A DNA stretch of 64,000 nt from an uncultured bacterium (GTDB taxonomy: Bacteria; Bacteroidota; Rhodothermia; Rhodothermales; Rubricoccaceae), in contig CANLSR010000003.1 in the NCBI GenBank assembly GCA_947493945.1, forward strand, positions 248,001 through 312,000. Reading direction: 5' to 3'. Each line of letters opens with the position of its first letter. Positions within the stretch are counted from its first letter, which is position 1. The notes under the pieces were generated by a model that was not told where the DNA came from, made no database searches, and was given only the letters and a program-made list of their open reading frames with translations. This document shows positions 16,070 through 24,126 of this stretch, one piece after another. A program made the position numbers and the translations under genes.

Positions 16070-18238
16070 CTACGGCTCCTCGCCGAGCCCGTCGAGCGGC
16101 GCCGGCGCCAGCGCGTGGGGCGCGGCGGCCTGCTCGCGCATCACGCGCGTGACCTGGGGCAGCTCGGGCGGCTGGGCAAAGCGCAGCCGGTAGGCGTAGA
16201 CCGGGTACTCGCGGACGGCCTGGAACGTGACCTCCTCGATGGTGGCCTCCAGCCGCTGGGCCAGGCTCACCACCCGGTCGCGCGTGGTGGCGTAGCCGGT
16301 CAGGCTGACGTCGGAGCCCGACGGCTCCCACTCCTCGATCCAGACGCCGCCGGTCTGGCTCGCGGCGCGCGTGGCCCGGAGCATGGTCTGGGTCCAGCGG
16401 TCGGTGTCGATCAGGAGCGAGTCCATCGCCGCCAGCGCGGCCGCCATCGACTCCTGGCGCCCGCGCAGGCTGTCGATGCGGGCCTGGAGCTGGGGCACCG
16501 ACATCTGGGCCTCGGGCGGGAACTCGGCCAGGCGCTGCTCGGCCTCAGCGATCTCGCCCTTTTGCGACACGTAGAGGTAGCTGAAGAAGATCACGCTCAG
16601 GAACAGCAGCATCGCCACCACCAGCGTGTGCCAGCTGAACGACAGGTCGAGCGCGCGCTTGCGCTTCATCAGCGACGCCGGGAGCAGGTTGGCGTCGTCG
16701 AACGGGTTGTGCTTGGTCTTGGCGCGGTGGCCGGCCACGGCGGCGCCGGCGGCCTCGACCAGGACGGGCGCCAGCGGGCCGTACGGGCCGACGAGCCCGA
16801 GCCGCGCCATCCCCTCGCGCAGCGTCTCGACGCGGGCCTCGGGGTAGAACGCGGCGAACCCCTGGACCAGCTCCTTTTCGCGCTCCTCGGCCACGATGAT
16901 CACGTTGTGGACCGTGCCGACGCCCTGGACGTCCTGCTGGAGCAGGACCCGGCTGCAGATGGTGTCCGGCCCGTCGAAGGCCGTCACCGACTGCATCGGC
17001 TCGTAGTGGTGGATCTGGCCGCCGGTGAGCAGGAGCACGATCGTGTCCTCGGCGCCGACGCGCACCAGCGCCGTGTTCTCGTCCGGCTGCGGCGCCGACG
17101 TCAGGCGGACGAGCCCGACCAGCAGCGGCACCTCGGCCTCCAGCGTCTTGACGGCCAGCTTGCGGTGGGCCGCCTGCTCGCGCAGCATCTCCAGCGACTC
17201 CGCGACCGGCTCGCTGCCGGTCGGGACGACGGCCATAAAGCGGCGCAGCCCGTCGCGCGGCGTCATCGGCACGAAGGCGACGCGGGCCTTGTCGTAGGCC
17301 ACGCCGACCTCGGGCACCAGCTCCAGGAGCCGCTCGCGCTTGACCGGCGCCTCCGAGACCTCGGCCGGCGCCTCGCCCGCCCCCGCCTTCTTGGCCTTTT
17401 TGGGCTTGGCCTTTTTGACCGCCGGCACCGTCAGCTCGGCGTAGGCCACGTCGGGCGCGTCGATGGCGAACGCCAGCGTGGGGCGCGCGAAGCCGGACTG
17501 GGCGCACTCCTCCAGGATGTCGCGCAGCTCGAACAGGATCGGCTGGGCCACGGCCGAGACCGGGGCGCTGGCGCCCATCGACTCGAAGCCGCCGTCGGCG
17601 GCCACGCCCAGGCCCGCGAACTCGGCCGAGAAGTCGATCTCGCCCCCGCCCCCGAACTGGACCGACGCGTCGTCGGCGGCGGCCATCTCCAGCGACGCCC
17701 CCTCCACGCCCACCTCGTCGGGGCTGAACGCCGAGCCGCCGCCCTCGGCCCGCTGGCGGACGAACTGGCGCAGCGGCTCGTAGCCGTCGGCCGTCGGCCG
17801 GACGAGCACGCCGAACACCTGGTCCGTCGTCACGTGCAGGCCCAGCACCAGGCCCTCCTTGCCCCGGCGCGGCGCCGGCGCCCTCTTGGGCTTGGCCGGC
17901 GCGGCCGGCTCTGGGTCGGGCGCCTCCACGGCGGCCTCGGCGAACGACACGCCGACGCCGTCGGCCAGCGGGGCGGCGCCGAACCCGAGCCCGCCCACGT
18001 CGCTCGGGTCCACCTCGGGGATGGCGAACGGGTCGCCGCCCAGGTGGACCCCCTCCTCGACCAGGTCCCCGGCCGCGAAGTCGAAGGCCGGCTTGGCCTC
18101 GGGCGCGGCTCCGAAGCCGTCGTCGAACGGGCCGAAGCCGCCGACGTCGGCCGCGTCGTCGGCCGAGGCGGAGCCCGCCGGGGGGCCCTGCGGCGGGAGG
18201 CCGTCGGGCGTGTCGGGGAAGATGAAGGAGTCGCTCAT
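16070..18238 (-). CDS. PilM-PilN-like fusion protein
   Basis: A 722-residue protein uniting a cytoplasmic actin-like PilM part with a membrane-spanning PilN part, normally two genes. Residues 1-125 are acidic, low-complexity and Pro/Ala-rich. The PilM-like region (about 125-530) has GLVLGLHVTTDQVFGVLV (phosphate-1-like), a Lys-rich insert near 285-300 (KKAKPKKAKKAG) and LVRVGAEDTIVLLLTGGQI. The linker HNPFDDANLLPASLMKRKRAL resembles the PilN N-terminus that binds PilM. A membrane helix at ~537-558 follows, then coiled coil and a ferredoxin-like domain with SLTGYATTRDRVVSLAQRLE. It would link the motor to the PilO-PilP-like protein. Confidence 0.8.
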   Translation of the reverse strand: MSDSFIFPDTPDGLPPQGPPAGSASADDAADVGGFGPFDDGFGAAPEAKPAFDFAAGDLVEEGVHLGGDPFAIPEVDPSDVGGLGFGAAPLADGVGVSFAEAAVEAPDPEPAAPAKPKRAPAPRRGKEGLVLGLHVTTDQVFGVLVRPTADGYEPLRQFVRQRAEGGGSAFSPDEVGVEGASLEMAAADDASVQFGGGGEIDFSAEFAGLGVAADGGFESMGASAPVSAVAQPILFELRDILEECAQSGFARPTLAFAIDAPDVAYAELTVPAVKKAKPKKAKKAGAGEAPAEVSEAPVKRERLLELVPEVGVAYDKARVAFVPMTPRDGLRRFMAVVPTGSEPVAESLEMLREQAAHRKLAVKTLEAEVPLLVGLVRLTSAPQPDENTALVRVGAEDTIVLLLTGGQIHHYEPMQSVTAFDGPDTICSRVLLQQDVQGVGTVHNVIIVAEEREKELVQGFAAFYPEARVETLREGMARLGLVGPYGPLAPVLVEAAGAAVAGHRAKTKHNPFDDANLLPASLMKRKRALDLSFSWHTLVVAMLLFLSVIFFSYLYVSQKGEIAEAEQRLAEFPPEAQMSVPQLQARIDSLRGRQESMAAALAAMDSLLIDTDRWTQTMLRATRAASQTGGVWIEEWEPSGSDVSLTGYATTRDRVVSLAQRLEATIEEVTFQAVREYPVYAYRLRFAQPPELPQVTRVMREQAAAPHALAPAPLDGLGEEP

Positions 18239-18291
18239 GGGAGCCGGGCCGAGGGGGAAAGGCAGGCGGGGGACGCCGAGAGGGCGCGGGG

Positions 18292-19695
18292 CTAGGCCGC
18301 CTGCACCAGCTGCTGGAAGCGGCGCTTGTTGTTGGCGTACTGGAGCCCGATCTCGGGCGAGATCTTGCGCTCGCGGACGAGGCGGAACAGGTCCTGCTCC
18401 AGGGTCACCATGCCCTGGCGCGTGCCCTCCCACATCATCTGGTAGATCTCGCCGGTGTTGTTGTTGTTGATGGCCGCCTTGACCGAGGCCGTCACCCAGA
18501 GCACCTCCTTGGCCAGCACGCGCCCGCCGCCGATCTTGGGCGGCAGCTTCTGGGACACGACGCAGTTGAGGACGTCGGCCAGGCGCGACCGCACGCGCTC
18601 TTGCTCGAAGGGCGGGTACTCGGCCACGATGCGGTCGATGGACTCCACCGCGCTGGCGGTGTGGAGCGTCGAGAACACCTTGTGGCCGGTGTCGGCGGCC
18701 TCGATGGCCGCGTCGATGGTCTCGGGGTCCCGCATCTCCCCGATCATGATGATGTCGGGGTCCTGGCGCAGCGCCTGGCTCACGCCCACCTTGAAGCTGG
18801 GCACGTCCGGCCCCACCTCGCGGTGGCGGATGATGCACCGCTGGGGGTTGTGGACGTACTCGAGCGGCTTGGCGATGATGACGATGTGGCCGTCGAAGTC
18901 GCGGTTGTTGGCGTCGATGATGGCGTCCAGCGTCGAGCTCTTGCCCGAGCCCGTCACGCCGGTCACGAGCGCCAGCCCGGCGCGGACGTTGGAGAACATC
19001 ACGCCCCGCTGGATCACCGAGTGGAAGCCCAGCCCGTCCAGCGGCCGCACCTCCTCGTTGATCGCGCGCAGACACACGCCCAGGTGCTGGTTGTCGTAGT
19101 AGGTGGTGCACCGGAACCGCTTGCGCCCGCCCTCTGGGGTGTCGAGTTGGTAGGAGAAGTCGGCCGACTGGACCTCCCACAGGTCGTCGATCTGGCGCTC
19201 GGAGAGCAGGTTCAGGATCAGGAGGTCCACCTCGTCGTGGCTCGCGATGCCCAGCTCGAAGTGCGGCGTCTTGTCGCCGTCGACGCGGTACCACACGCGG
19301 CCCATCGTGGCCGGCCCGCCCATGTCGAGGTCGGAGGCGCCCATCGTGTGCATCCGGGCCACGTACTGCTCCACGAAGTCCCGCAGCGCCTCGCGCTGGT
19401 CCGCCTTGAGGCGCGCGACCTGCTCGGCGTAGAACTTGAGCCGGTCCTCGCCGACCAGCAGCTTGGGCGCCGAGCGCGCGATCTGGCGCACGAACGTCGG
19501 GATCCGGCGGAAACCGTCGGAGTCGATGTCGCCCATGCCGGGCGCGGGCTGGGCCGCCGCCGGGGCCGCCCGTGCGGGCGGGGGCCCCGCCGGCGGCGCG
19601 GCCGTCGGCGCTCCTATCGGCGCCGACCACGACGGCGGCGCGGGAGTGGCTGGGGGCGACGGGGCGCCGGTTGGGAAAGGCGAGGTGGGGGTCAC
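18292..19695 (-). CDS. PilT-like ATPase with altered Asp box
   Basis: Hexameric secretion ATPase of the PilT/PilU retraction type, 467 residues with a Pro/Ala-rich N-terminal extension of ~55. Walker A is GVTGSGKSST (about 246-255), Walker B DIIMIGEMRD (314-323), and the His box HTASAVESIDRI matches PilT. The Asp box, normally EDPIE, reads AKPLE at 275-279, so the conserved Glu-Asp pair is missing although the flanking EYVHNP is retained. The PilB of this locus keeps a normal EDPVE. The enzyme may be a weak or regulatory ATPase. It starts 301 bases after the stop of the upstream gene, beyond a terminator. Confidence 0.88.
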   Translation of the reverse strand: MTPTSPFPTGAPSPPATPAPPSWSAPIGAPTAAPPAGPPPARAAPAAAQPAPGMGDIDSDGFRRIPTFVRQIARSAPKLLVGEDRLKFYAEQVARLKADQREALRDFVEQYVARMHTMGASDLDMGGPATMGRVWYRVDGDKTPHFELGIASHDEVDLLILNLLSERQIDDLWEVQSADFSYQLDTPEGGRKRFRCTTYYDNQHLGVCLRAINEEVRPLDGLGFHSVIQRGVMFSNVRAGLALVTGVTGSGKSSTLDAIIDANNRDFDGHIVIIAKPLEYVHNPQRCIIRHREVGPDVPSFKVGVSQALRQDPDIIMIGEMRDPETIDAAIEAADTGHKVFSTLHTASAVESIDRIVAEYPPFEQERVRSRLADVLNCVVSQKLPPKIGGGRVLAKEVLWVTASVKAAINNNNTGEIYQMMWEGTRQGMVTLEQDLFRLVRERKISPEIGLQYANNKRRFQQLVQAA

Positions 19696-19878
19696 GAACG
19701 TGCGGGGAGCGTAGGTGTCGGGGAGGCAAGGGCCGCGCCATGCGCCGACGGCCCCCGATCAGTCCGCGCGGTATCGTCTGGGCCGCCAAACGGGCGCGCT
19801 TTTGACCCATCGCCGGCACGATTGGTAACCCTCGCGTGCCCGTCTCCCCGTCCATAGCCGCCCGCCGCCCCGCGCGCT

Positions 19879-19893
19879 CGCCAGCCGCTGGCG
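19879..19893. repeat. GC palindrome CGCCAGC-c-GCTGGCG
   Basis: Seven-base perfect arms around one base, upstream of the pilT-like gene and next to the terminator at 19945. It is of the same family as the intergenic palindromes at 5117 and 6232. Confidence 0.5.
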
Positions 19894-19944
19894 GCGAGGG
19901 CGGGCGTGTGGCGAGCGCCCCGAGTCAAGCCGCACAAACACAAA

Positions 19945-19972
19945 GGGGCGGTCGGCTCTCGCCGACCGCCCC
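19945..19972 (-). terminator. intrinsic terminator after the 418-residue pilus-locus gene
   Basis: Perfect 12-bp stem (ggggcggtcggc and complement) with a 4-base loop. On the minus strand it is followed by TTTGTGTTTGTG. It begins 23 bases past the stop at 19996 and would end transcription of the upstream pilC/pilB-containing unit, separating it from the pilT-like to secretin unit. Confidence 0.85.
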
Positions 19973-19995
19973 CACTCGGATGCCGTCAAGATGAG

Positions 19996-21252
19996 CTAGG
20001 CCTCCGGCGGGCAGTCCTTCGGGAGGTCGGGCGCGTCCGGATCGACGATCTCGACAAAGATCACCTGGTCGCTAAAGTCGGCGGGCTTGCCGGTGTCGCG
20101 CAGGTCGTGGAAGCCGTCGGCGCCGCGGGTGGTCTGGACCGTGTATCCGCAGGCCGGGTAGCCGACTCGCTTGGGCACCAGCTGCACGTTCTCAACGTCG
20201 GTCCAGCCATCACCCTGGCGGTCGTGGAAGCCATTGCTGTCGAACGTGCCTGACCAGTCGTATCCGTAGTGCTTGGTCGCCCACAGGCTCTTGTTCGGGT
20301 TGTGGTACTCGGAGTGGCCTTCCGAAAGGTTCCACTCGTGAATGTCCTCGAACGCGATCCGCCAGCGCTGGTTGTTGTTGCGATCCGTCTCGACCATCGC
20401 CCACGGCGCCTCTTGGGGATCGCCGTCACGCAGCGCTGAGCCGTCGAGCGCCCAGTGGGTCCAGTCCCAGTCGCTCTCACGGTAGTCGTAGGCCGCCAGA
20501 GCACTCGCGAGCGCTTCGCCTTTGAGGCCGCCCTTGTTGGTCTTAAACTTCTTGTCCCACACCAAGTTGGGGAAGCGATGCGGAGCCTGGCAACTGGGCG
20601 AAACGCCGATGGCGAAGTTCATCTGAGTGCCCGCCGCGAGCGTCGTCTCGTACCCCACGTTGATGGTCCCGTCGGGGCGCCGGGCGCCGGGGTTGTAGAC
20701 CATCTCGGGAAGCGGCTGATTTTCCGGCGCGACGTCTGGGAGCGTTCGCTGGAGGAAGATGGCCGAGCAGTGGCCCGCCTCCGACTCCACGAACTGAATG
20801 CGCAGCTTCCCGCCGTCGCTGACCTTGAGCACGCCCACCGACTGGGACTCGTTGATCTCGTGCTCGCCCTCGACCTCGCGGCCGCCGGCGTCGTACGAGA
20901 ACAGGCCCCTGGCGTACACCTCGACGCCGTTGCCACCGTCGCGGCTGGCCTCGACGAGGTAGGTGCCGCCGAGCATCTCGCCCGTCCGGCGGAAGCACGC
21001 TTTCTTACCGCCGGCGCAGTCGGACACCGAGGGGCCGAACTCGCGCAGCGCCAGGTCGATGTCGGTGCCGTGGCGGCGGACGTCGGCCGTGGCGGCGTTG
21101 TAGGCCGACCGGGCGATCTCGCGGGCGATCACGTCGGCCTCGTAGGCCCCCTGGTTGGCGGCCGACTTGACGTCGGCCTCTTGGGAGGTGTAGAGGAGTC
21201 TCGCGCCGGCCAAGCTGAAGGCCGTGACGAGGAAGAGGGTGGCTTTACCCAT
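19996..21252 (-). CDS. large pilus-locus surface protein, function unknown
   Basis: A 418-residue exported protein with an N-terminal hydrophobic anchor (MGKATLFLVTAFSLAGARLL) followed by a polar helix, as in pilin-class proteins, but with no Gly-Phe prepilin peptidase site. The remainder is a large, aromatic and charged domain with cysteines (DCAGGKKACFRR, AGHCSA, PSCQAP, YPACGY, DCPPEA) that could form disulfides. A DRQGDGWTDVE segment near residue 345 resembles a calcium-binding loop. It is last in the pilB-pilC transcript and precedes a strong terminator. A pilus-tip or adhesin role is inferred from position and size; no known family is recognised. Confidence 0.6.
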   Translation of the reverse strand: MGKATLFLVTAFSLAGARLLYTSQEADVKSAANQGAYEADVIAREIARSAYNAATADVRRHGTDIDLALREFGPSVSDCAGGKKACFRRTGEMLGGTYLVEASRDGGNGVEVYARGLFSYDAGGREVEGEHEINESQSVGVLKVSDGGKLRIQFVESEAGHCSAIFLQRTLPDVAPENQPLPEMVYNPGARRPDGTINVGYETTLAAGTQMNFAIGVSPSCQAPHRFPNLVWDKKFKTNKGGLKGEALASALAAYDYRESDWDWTHWALDGSALRDGDPQEAPWAMVETDRNNNQRWRIAFEDIHEWNLSEGHSEYHNPNKSLWATKHYGYDWSGTFDSNGFHDRQGDGWTDVENVQLVPKRVGYPACGYTVQTTRGADGFHDLRDTGKPADFSDQVIFVEIVDPDAPDLPKDCPPEA

Positions 21253-21312
21253 GGGTTTGGGGAGTGTGTGAGCGGCCGGGGCCGGGGGTAGCGAACGGGG
21301 ACGTCGAGGCGG

Positions 21313-22029
21313 CTAGAAGGGACGGATCTCGACGGTGGTGGCCCAGTGCAGCCCCTTTTGAGGGACGAGCCGGGCGCGGTAGAGCGGGAAGAGCGTCGGG
21401 ACGACCGTGAACTGGACGCGGACGTAGTCGGCGTCCTCGGGACTGGCGTCGCCGACGGGCTTCTGGTCGCTGTCTCGGGGCTGGATGTGGAAGTGGCGCA
21501 GGCCCGCGGGGCTCCGGTACTCGGCGGTCACGGTCCAACCGGGCTCCCCGTCGGCCCAGTAGGGCCCCGTGTTCGAGTCCGGGTCGCCCAGGTCGTACTC
21601 GCCCTGGCGCTTCGACCGGACGAGCCGGTACAGGTCGAGCGTCACGTCCTGGGCCGGCGTCTCGCCCTCCTGGATCACGGCGCGCGTCTCGGTGTCCGGC
21701 ACCAGCTCGTAGAGCACCTCGACGCGCGTGACCCGGTTGTCTTTCGGCGCCCCCTCGTTGTAGTAGTACTCGAACCGGGTGGTGTACGGGATGCCGTCGA
21801 GCGTGTCGGTGGTGGTCTCGAACCGCTCGCGCGAGCGGCCAAACTGGGCGCCCAGCTTGACCACGTCGTCCTCGAGCCACTCGGCAAAGCCGAGCGACTG
21901 CGTCTTGGCGGAGTAGACCGATATCCGCTCCAGGCTCTCCTGCCGCGTCCGCGTCTGCTGGCTGATCAGCGACAGCGTGAGGGCCATCGCGACCATCGTG
22001 GCGATCAGGTTGTCGAAGAGGAGCTGCAT
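21313..22029 (-). CDS. pilin-like subunit (minor pilin class), unknown family
   Basis: A 238-residue protein whose N-terminus MQLLFDNLIATMVAMALTLS is a short leader followed by one membrane helix and a polar extended helix (SQQTRTRQESLERISVYSAK). A beta-rich head follows (RFEYYYNEG, TRVEVLYELV, GWTVTAEYRSP). This is the outline of a PilW/PilX-class minor pilin. There is no G-F-x4-E cleavage motif, although an acidic residue (D6) lies near the start of the helix. It sits between the coiled-coil subunit and the 418-residue protein, with gaps of 27 and 60 bases, on one transcript. The function is inferred from context. Confidence 0.6.
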   Translation of the reverse strand: MQLLFDNLIATMVAMALTLSLISQQTRTRQESLERISVYSAKTQSLGFAEWLEDDVVKLGAQFGRSRERFETTTDTLDGIPYTTRFEYYYNEGAPKDNRVTRVEVLYELVPDTETRAVIQEGETPAQDVTLDLYRLVRSKRQGEYDLGDPDSNTGPYWADGEPGWTVTAEYRSPAGLRHFHIQPRDSDQKPVGDASPEDADYVRVQFTVVPTLFPLYRARLVPQKGLHWATTVEIRPF

Positions 22030-22056
22030 AGGGTCGTGGGGCGAGGGCGCGCGGGG

Positions 22057-23754
22057 CTAGCTGGCGCTGCACTGGGGCCGGGTCGCCTCGTGGTCCCGGA
22101 GGGCCTGGGCCGCCGCGCTGGCGGCGACGCTGGCCGAGCCGGCCGCCTCGCGAGCGTCGTCGACCGGGCCCTGGGCGGCGTCGGCGGCGCCGTGCGCCGT
22201 ATCGGCCGCCGCCTGGGCCGTGGCCAGCGTCTGCGCCGCGGTGTCCCGGTCCGTGTTGGCCTTGGTGGCGGCCGACTTGGCGGTCTGGGCCTCGGCCTCG
22301 GCGCCCGCCAGCGCCTCGGCGGCGGCCTCGGCGGCGGTGCGGGCGGCGGCGTAGGCGGCCCGCTCGTTGTCGGCCGCCGCCTCGGCGTTGGTCTTTTTGA
22401 GGTCGGCCGCCTCAGACTCGGCCTTCGCCTTGTTGTGGACGGTGATGGCCGACCTGGCCTCGTCGCGGGCCCCGTACCACTCGACTCCGAGAGCGTAGAT
22501 CTCCTGCCGCTTCTCGGCCGAGACCCAGTACTTAAAGCGGCGGTTGGCCGGCTCGTCCCCGTTCGGCCCGTCTCCAGGGAGGGTGTACATGGCGAGGAGA
22601 GGCTGGAACTCCAGGTCGATCTCCTGGAAGTCCTTGATGGCGTCGGTGGCCCCCCTCAGCGCGTCGTCGTAGGCGACTTTTTTCCTCCGGGCCGTCTCGC
22701 GAGCCGGCTCGACGGCGGCCGTCGCCGCCTCAGACGTGGCCTGGGCCGCCTCGCGGGCCTCGTTGGCCCGGGTCGTGGCCGTGACGGCCGCGTCGCGCGC
22801 GTCGCTCGCCTGCTGGGCGGCCTCCTGCTTCGTGGCCGCGGCGGCCTGGGCGGTCTCGTAGGCCGTCCCTACGGTGGCCAGGCGTGCGTCGGCCTGGTCG
22901 GCGAGCTGGCGGGCGGCGTCGCGGTCGCGCTCGGCGCCGGCGACCGCCAGCGCGGCGCCGCGGTCGGCCTCCTGGGCCGCGGCCAGCGCGTCGCGCAGCT
23001 CGCCGGCCCGGGTGTTCCACGAGCCGACCTCGGCCTCGCACGTGAGGCCGGCGCCGTCCAGCGCGATCTCTCGGCGGAGGTACTCGGCGGCCACCTCGGG
23101 GTCGAAGCTGATCACCCGCCGCAGGGCCACCTGGATCGGCCGCGTGCCGCCCCCCGGCGTCTTGATCACGTTGGAGCGGGCGATCACCTCGACGCGCTTG
23201 TGGAAGGTGCGCTCCGAGCCCCCGACCGGCGTGTCGATCTCGTCGTCCGCCCCCGCCTTGACGTAGACCACGTCCACCTTGACCTCGACCGGCAGCGGGT
23301 CGCCCTCGGGCGTCTTCAAGTCCACCGCGCGCCAGACCCCGTCGGCGATGTCGTCGATGTCGTCGCAGGTCGAGGGCGGGGCCTCGATGTCGCACTGGCC
23401 CTCGCCGAACGAGCTGGGGAGGCTGAGGTGGTCGGTCTGGATGAGCAGGAGGTCGTCGAACGAGATCGTGTCCCGCTCGGCGGCCGTCATGCGCTTGCCC
23501 TTCAGCCCGAGCCGGGCGATGAGTTTCTGCGGCGTGGTGGCCTCGTCGAAGGCCCGCGAGTCGACGAACTCCATGGTGTGGAGCAGCGTGCCAGCGACGG
23601 CCAGCTCGAACTGGTCCGTGATCACCGCCTCGGTCGTCCGCCGCGACACCTCCGACTGGGAGAGCGTGAGGAAGCCGGCGATGATGATCGCTGAGATCGC
23701 GAGCAGGGTCTGGGGCATGGCGTGGGCGGAGAACGGGGACACCGACTCTTGCAT
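22057..23754 (-). CDS. pilus-locus protein with long Ala-rich coiled coil
   Basis: A 565-residue protein of no recognised family. A membrane helix at ~14-33 (QTLLAISAIIIAGFLTLSQS) is followed by a pilin-like head to about residue 240 containing cysteines (GQCDIEAPPSTCDD). About 300 residues of Ala/Glu/Asp/Arg/Lys-rich heptad sequence follow ([20 protein letters not shown]), interrupted at ~365-415 by a compact segment (YTLPGDGPNGDEPANRRFKY). The C-terminus is polar and carries one Cys. The ATG at 23754 is chosen because GAGGAG stands seven bases before it, a rare clear Shine-Dalgarno site here; the ATG at 23718 has none. It could form a rod-like stalk or periplasmic spacer. Confidence 0.6.
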   Translation of the reverse strand: MQESVSPFSAHAMPQTLLAISAIIIAGFLTLSQSEVSRRTTEAVITDQFELAVAGTLLHTMEFVDSRAFDEATTPQKLIARLGLKGKRMTAAERDTISFDDLLLIQTDHLSLPSSFGEGQCDIEAPPSTCDDIDDIADGVWRAVDLKTPEGDPLPVEVKVDVVYVKAGADDEIDTPVGGSERTFHKRVEVIARSNVIKTPGGGTRPIQVALRRVISFDPEVAAEYLRREIALDGAGLTCEAEVGSWNTRAGELRDALAAAQEADRGAALAVAGAERDRDAARQLADQADARLATVGTAYETAQAAAATKQEAAQQASDARDAAVTATTRANEAREAAQATSEAATAAVEPARETARRKKVAYDDALRGATDAIKDFQEIDLEFQPLLAMYTLPGDGPNGDEPANRRFKYWVSAEKRQEIYALGVEWYGARDEARSAITVHNKAKAESEAADLKKTNAEAAADNERAAYAAARTAAEAAAEALAGAEAEAQTAKSAATKANTDRDTAAQTLATAQAAADTAHGAADAAQGPVDDAREAAGSASVAASAAAQALRDHEATRPQCSAS

Positions 23755-24126
23755 AGATCGGCTCCTCAGGGGGCAATCTGAGATACCGGGCCCGCTTGGA
23801 ACCCCGCCGCGCCACTCTGCCCGGCTAGAGCGCGCAACGTGCGGTTCGGCTCCAAGCCCCGCCCTCTCCGCGCGGTAACAATGCCCTGCGTCGTGGAGCT
23901 ATCCGCCCCATCGCGGCCCCTAGTGCAGAGCTCGGGTTTCTGTCATCCTGACCGCGCAGCGACGGCGCAGCCGGCTTGTCGAAGGGTCTCAGCGCCGACC
24001 CTCCAAGCCGTCGGCGCCGGTGCCGACGGGCTGATCGTCCGAGTCGAGATCCTTCGCGTTGGCTGCGCCGTCGCTGCGCGGTCGCTCAGGATGACAAAGG
24101 GGGCATGCACCATCCCGAACGGTGCG
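23755..24126. other. 372-base gap upstream of the coiled-coil gene
   Basis: There is no credible gene. The gap holds the Shine-Dalgarno site GAGGAG for the 23754 start, a weak TATCTCAG word, and copy 2 of the dispersed inverted repeat (23942-24095), which lies between pilB (ends 24127) and its downstream neighbour. Confidence 0.7.
23942..24095. repeat. dispersed inverted repeat, copy 2 (154 bp)
   Basis: Arms gtcatcctgaccgcgcagcg and cgctgcgcggtcgctcagga run inward. The core (agcgccgaccctcc, gccgtcggcgccggtgccgacg, gtccgagtcgagatccttcgcgtt) is nearly identical to copy 1 at 13233. The arms are longer than in copy 1 because an extra gcagcgacggcgcagcc/ggctgcgccgtcgctgc pair is inserted. Confidence 0.9.

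Noticed and set aside
23718..23720. Alternative ATG start for the coiled-coil pilus protein
   Set aside because: It would place the membrane helix at the N-terminus like its neighbours, but GAGGAG seven bases before 23754 supports the longer form.
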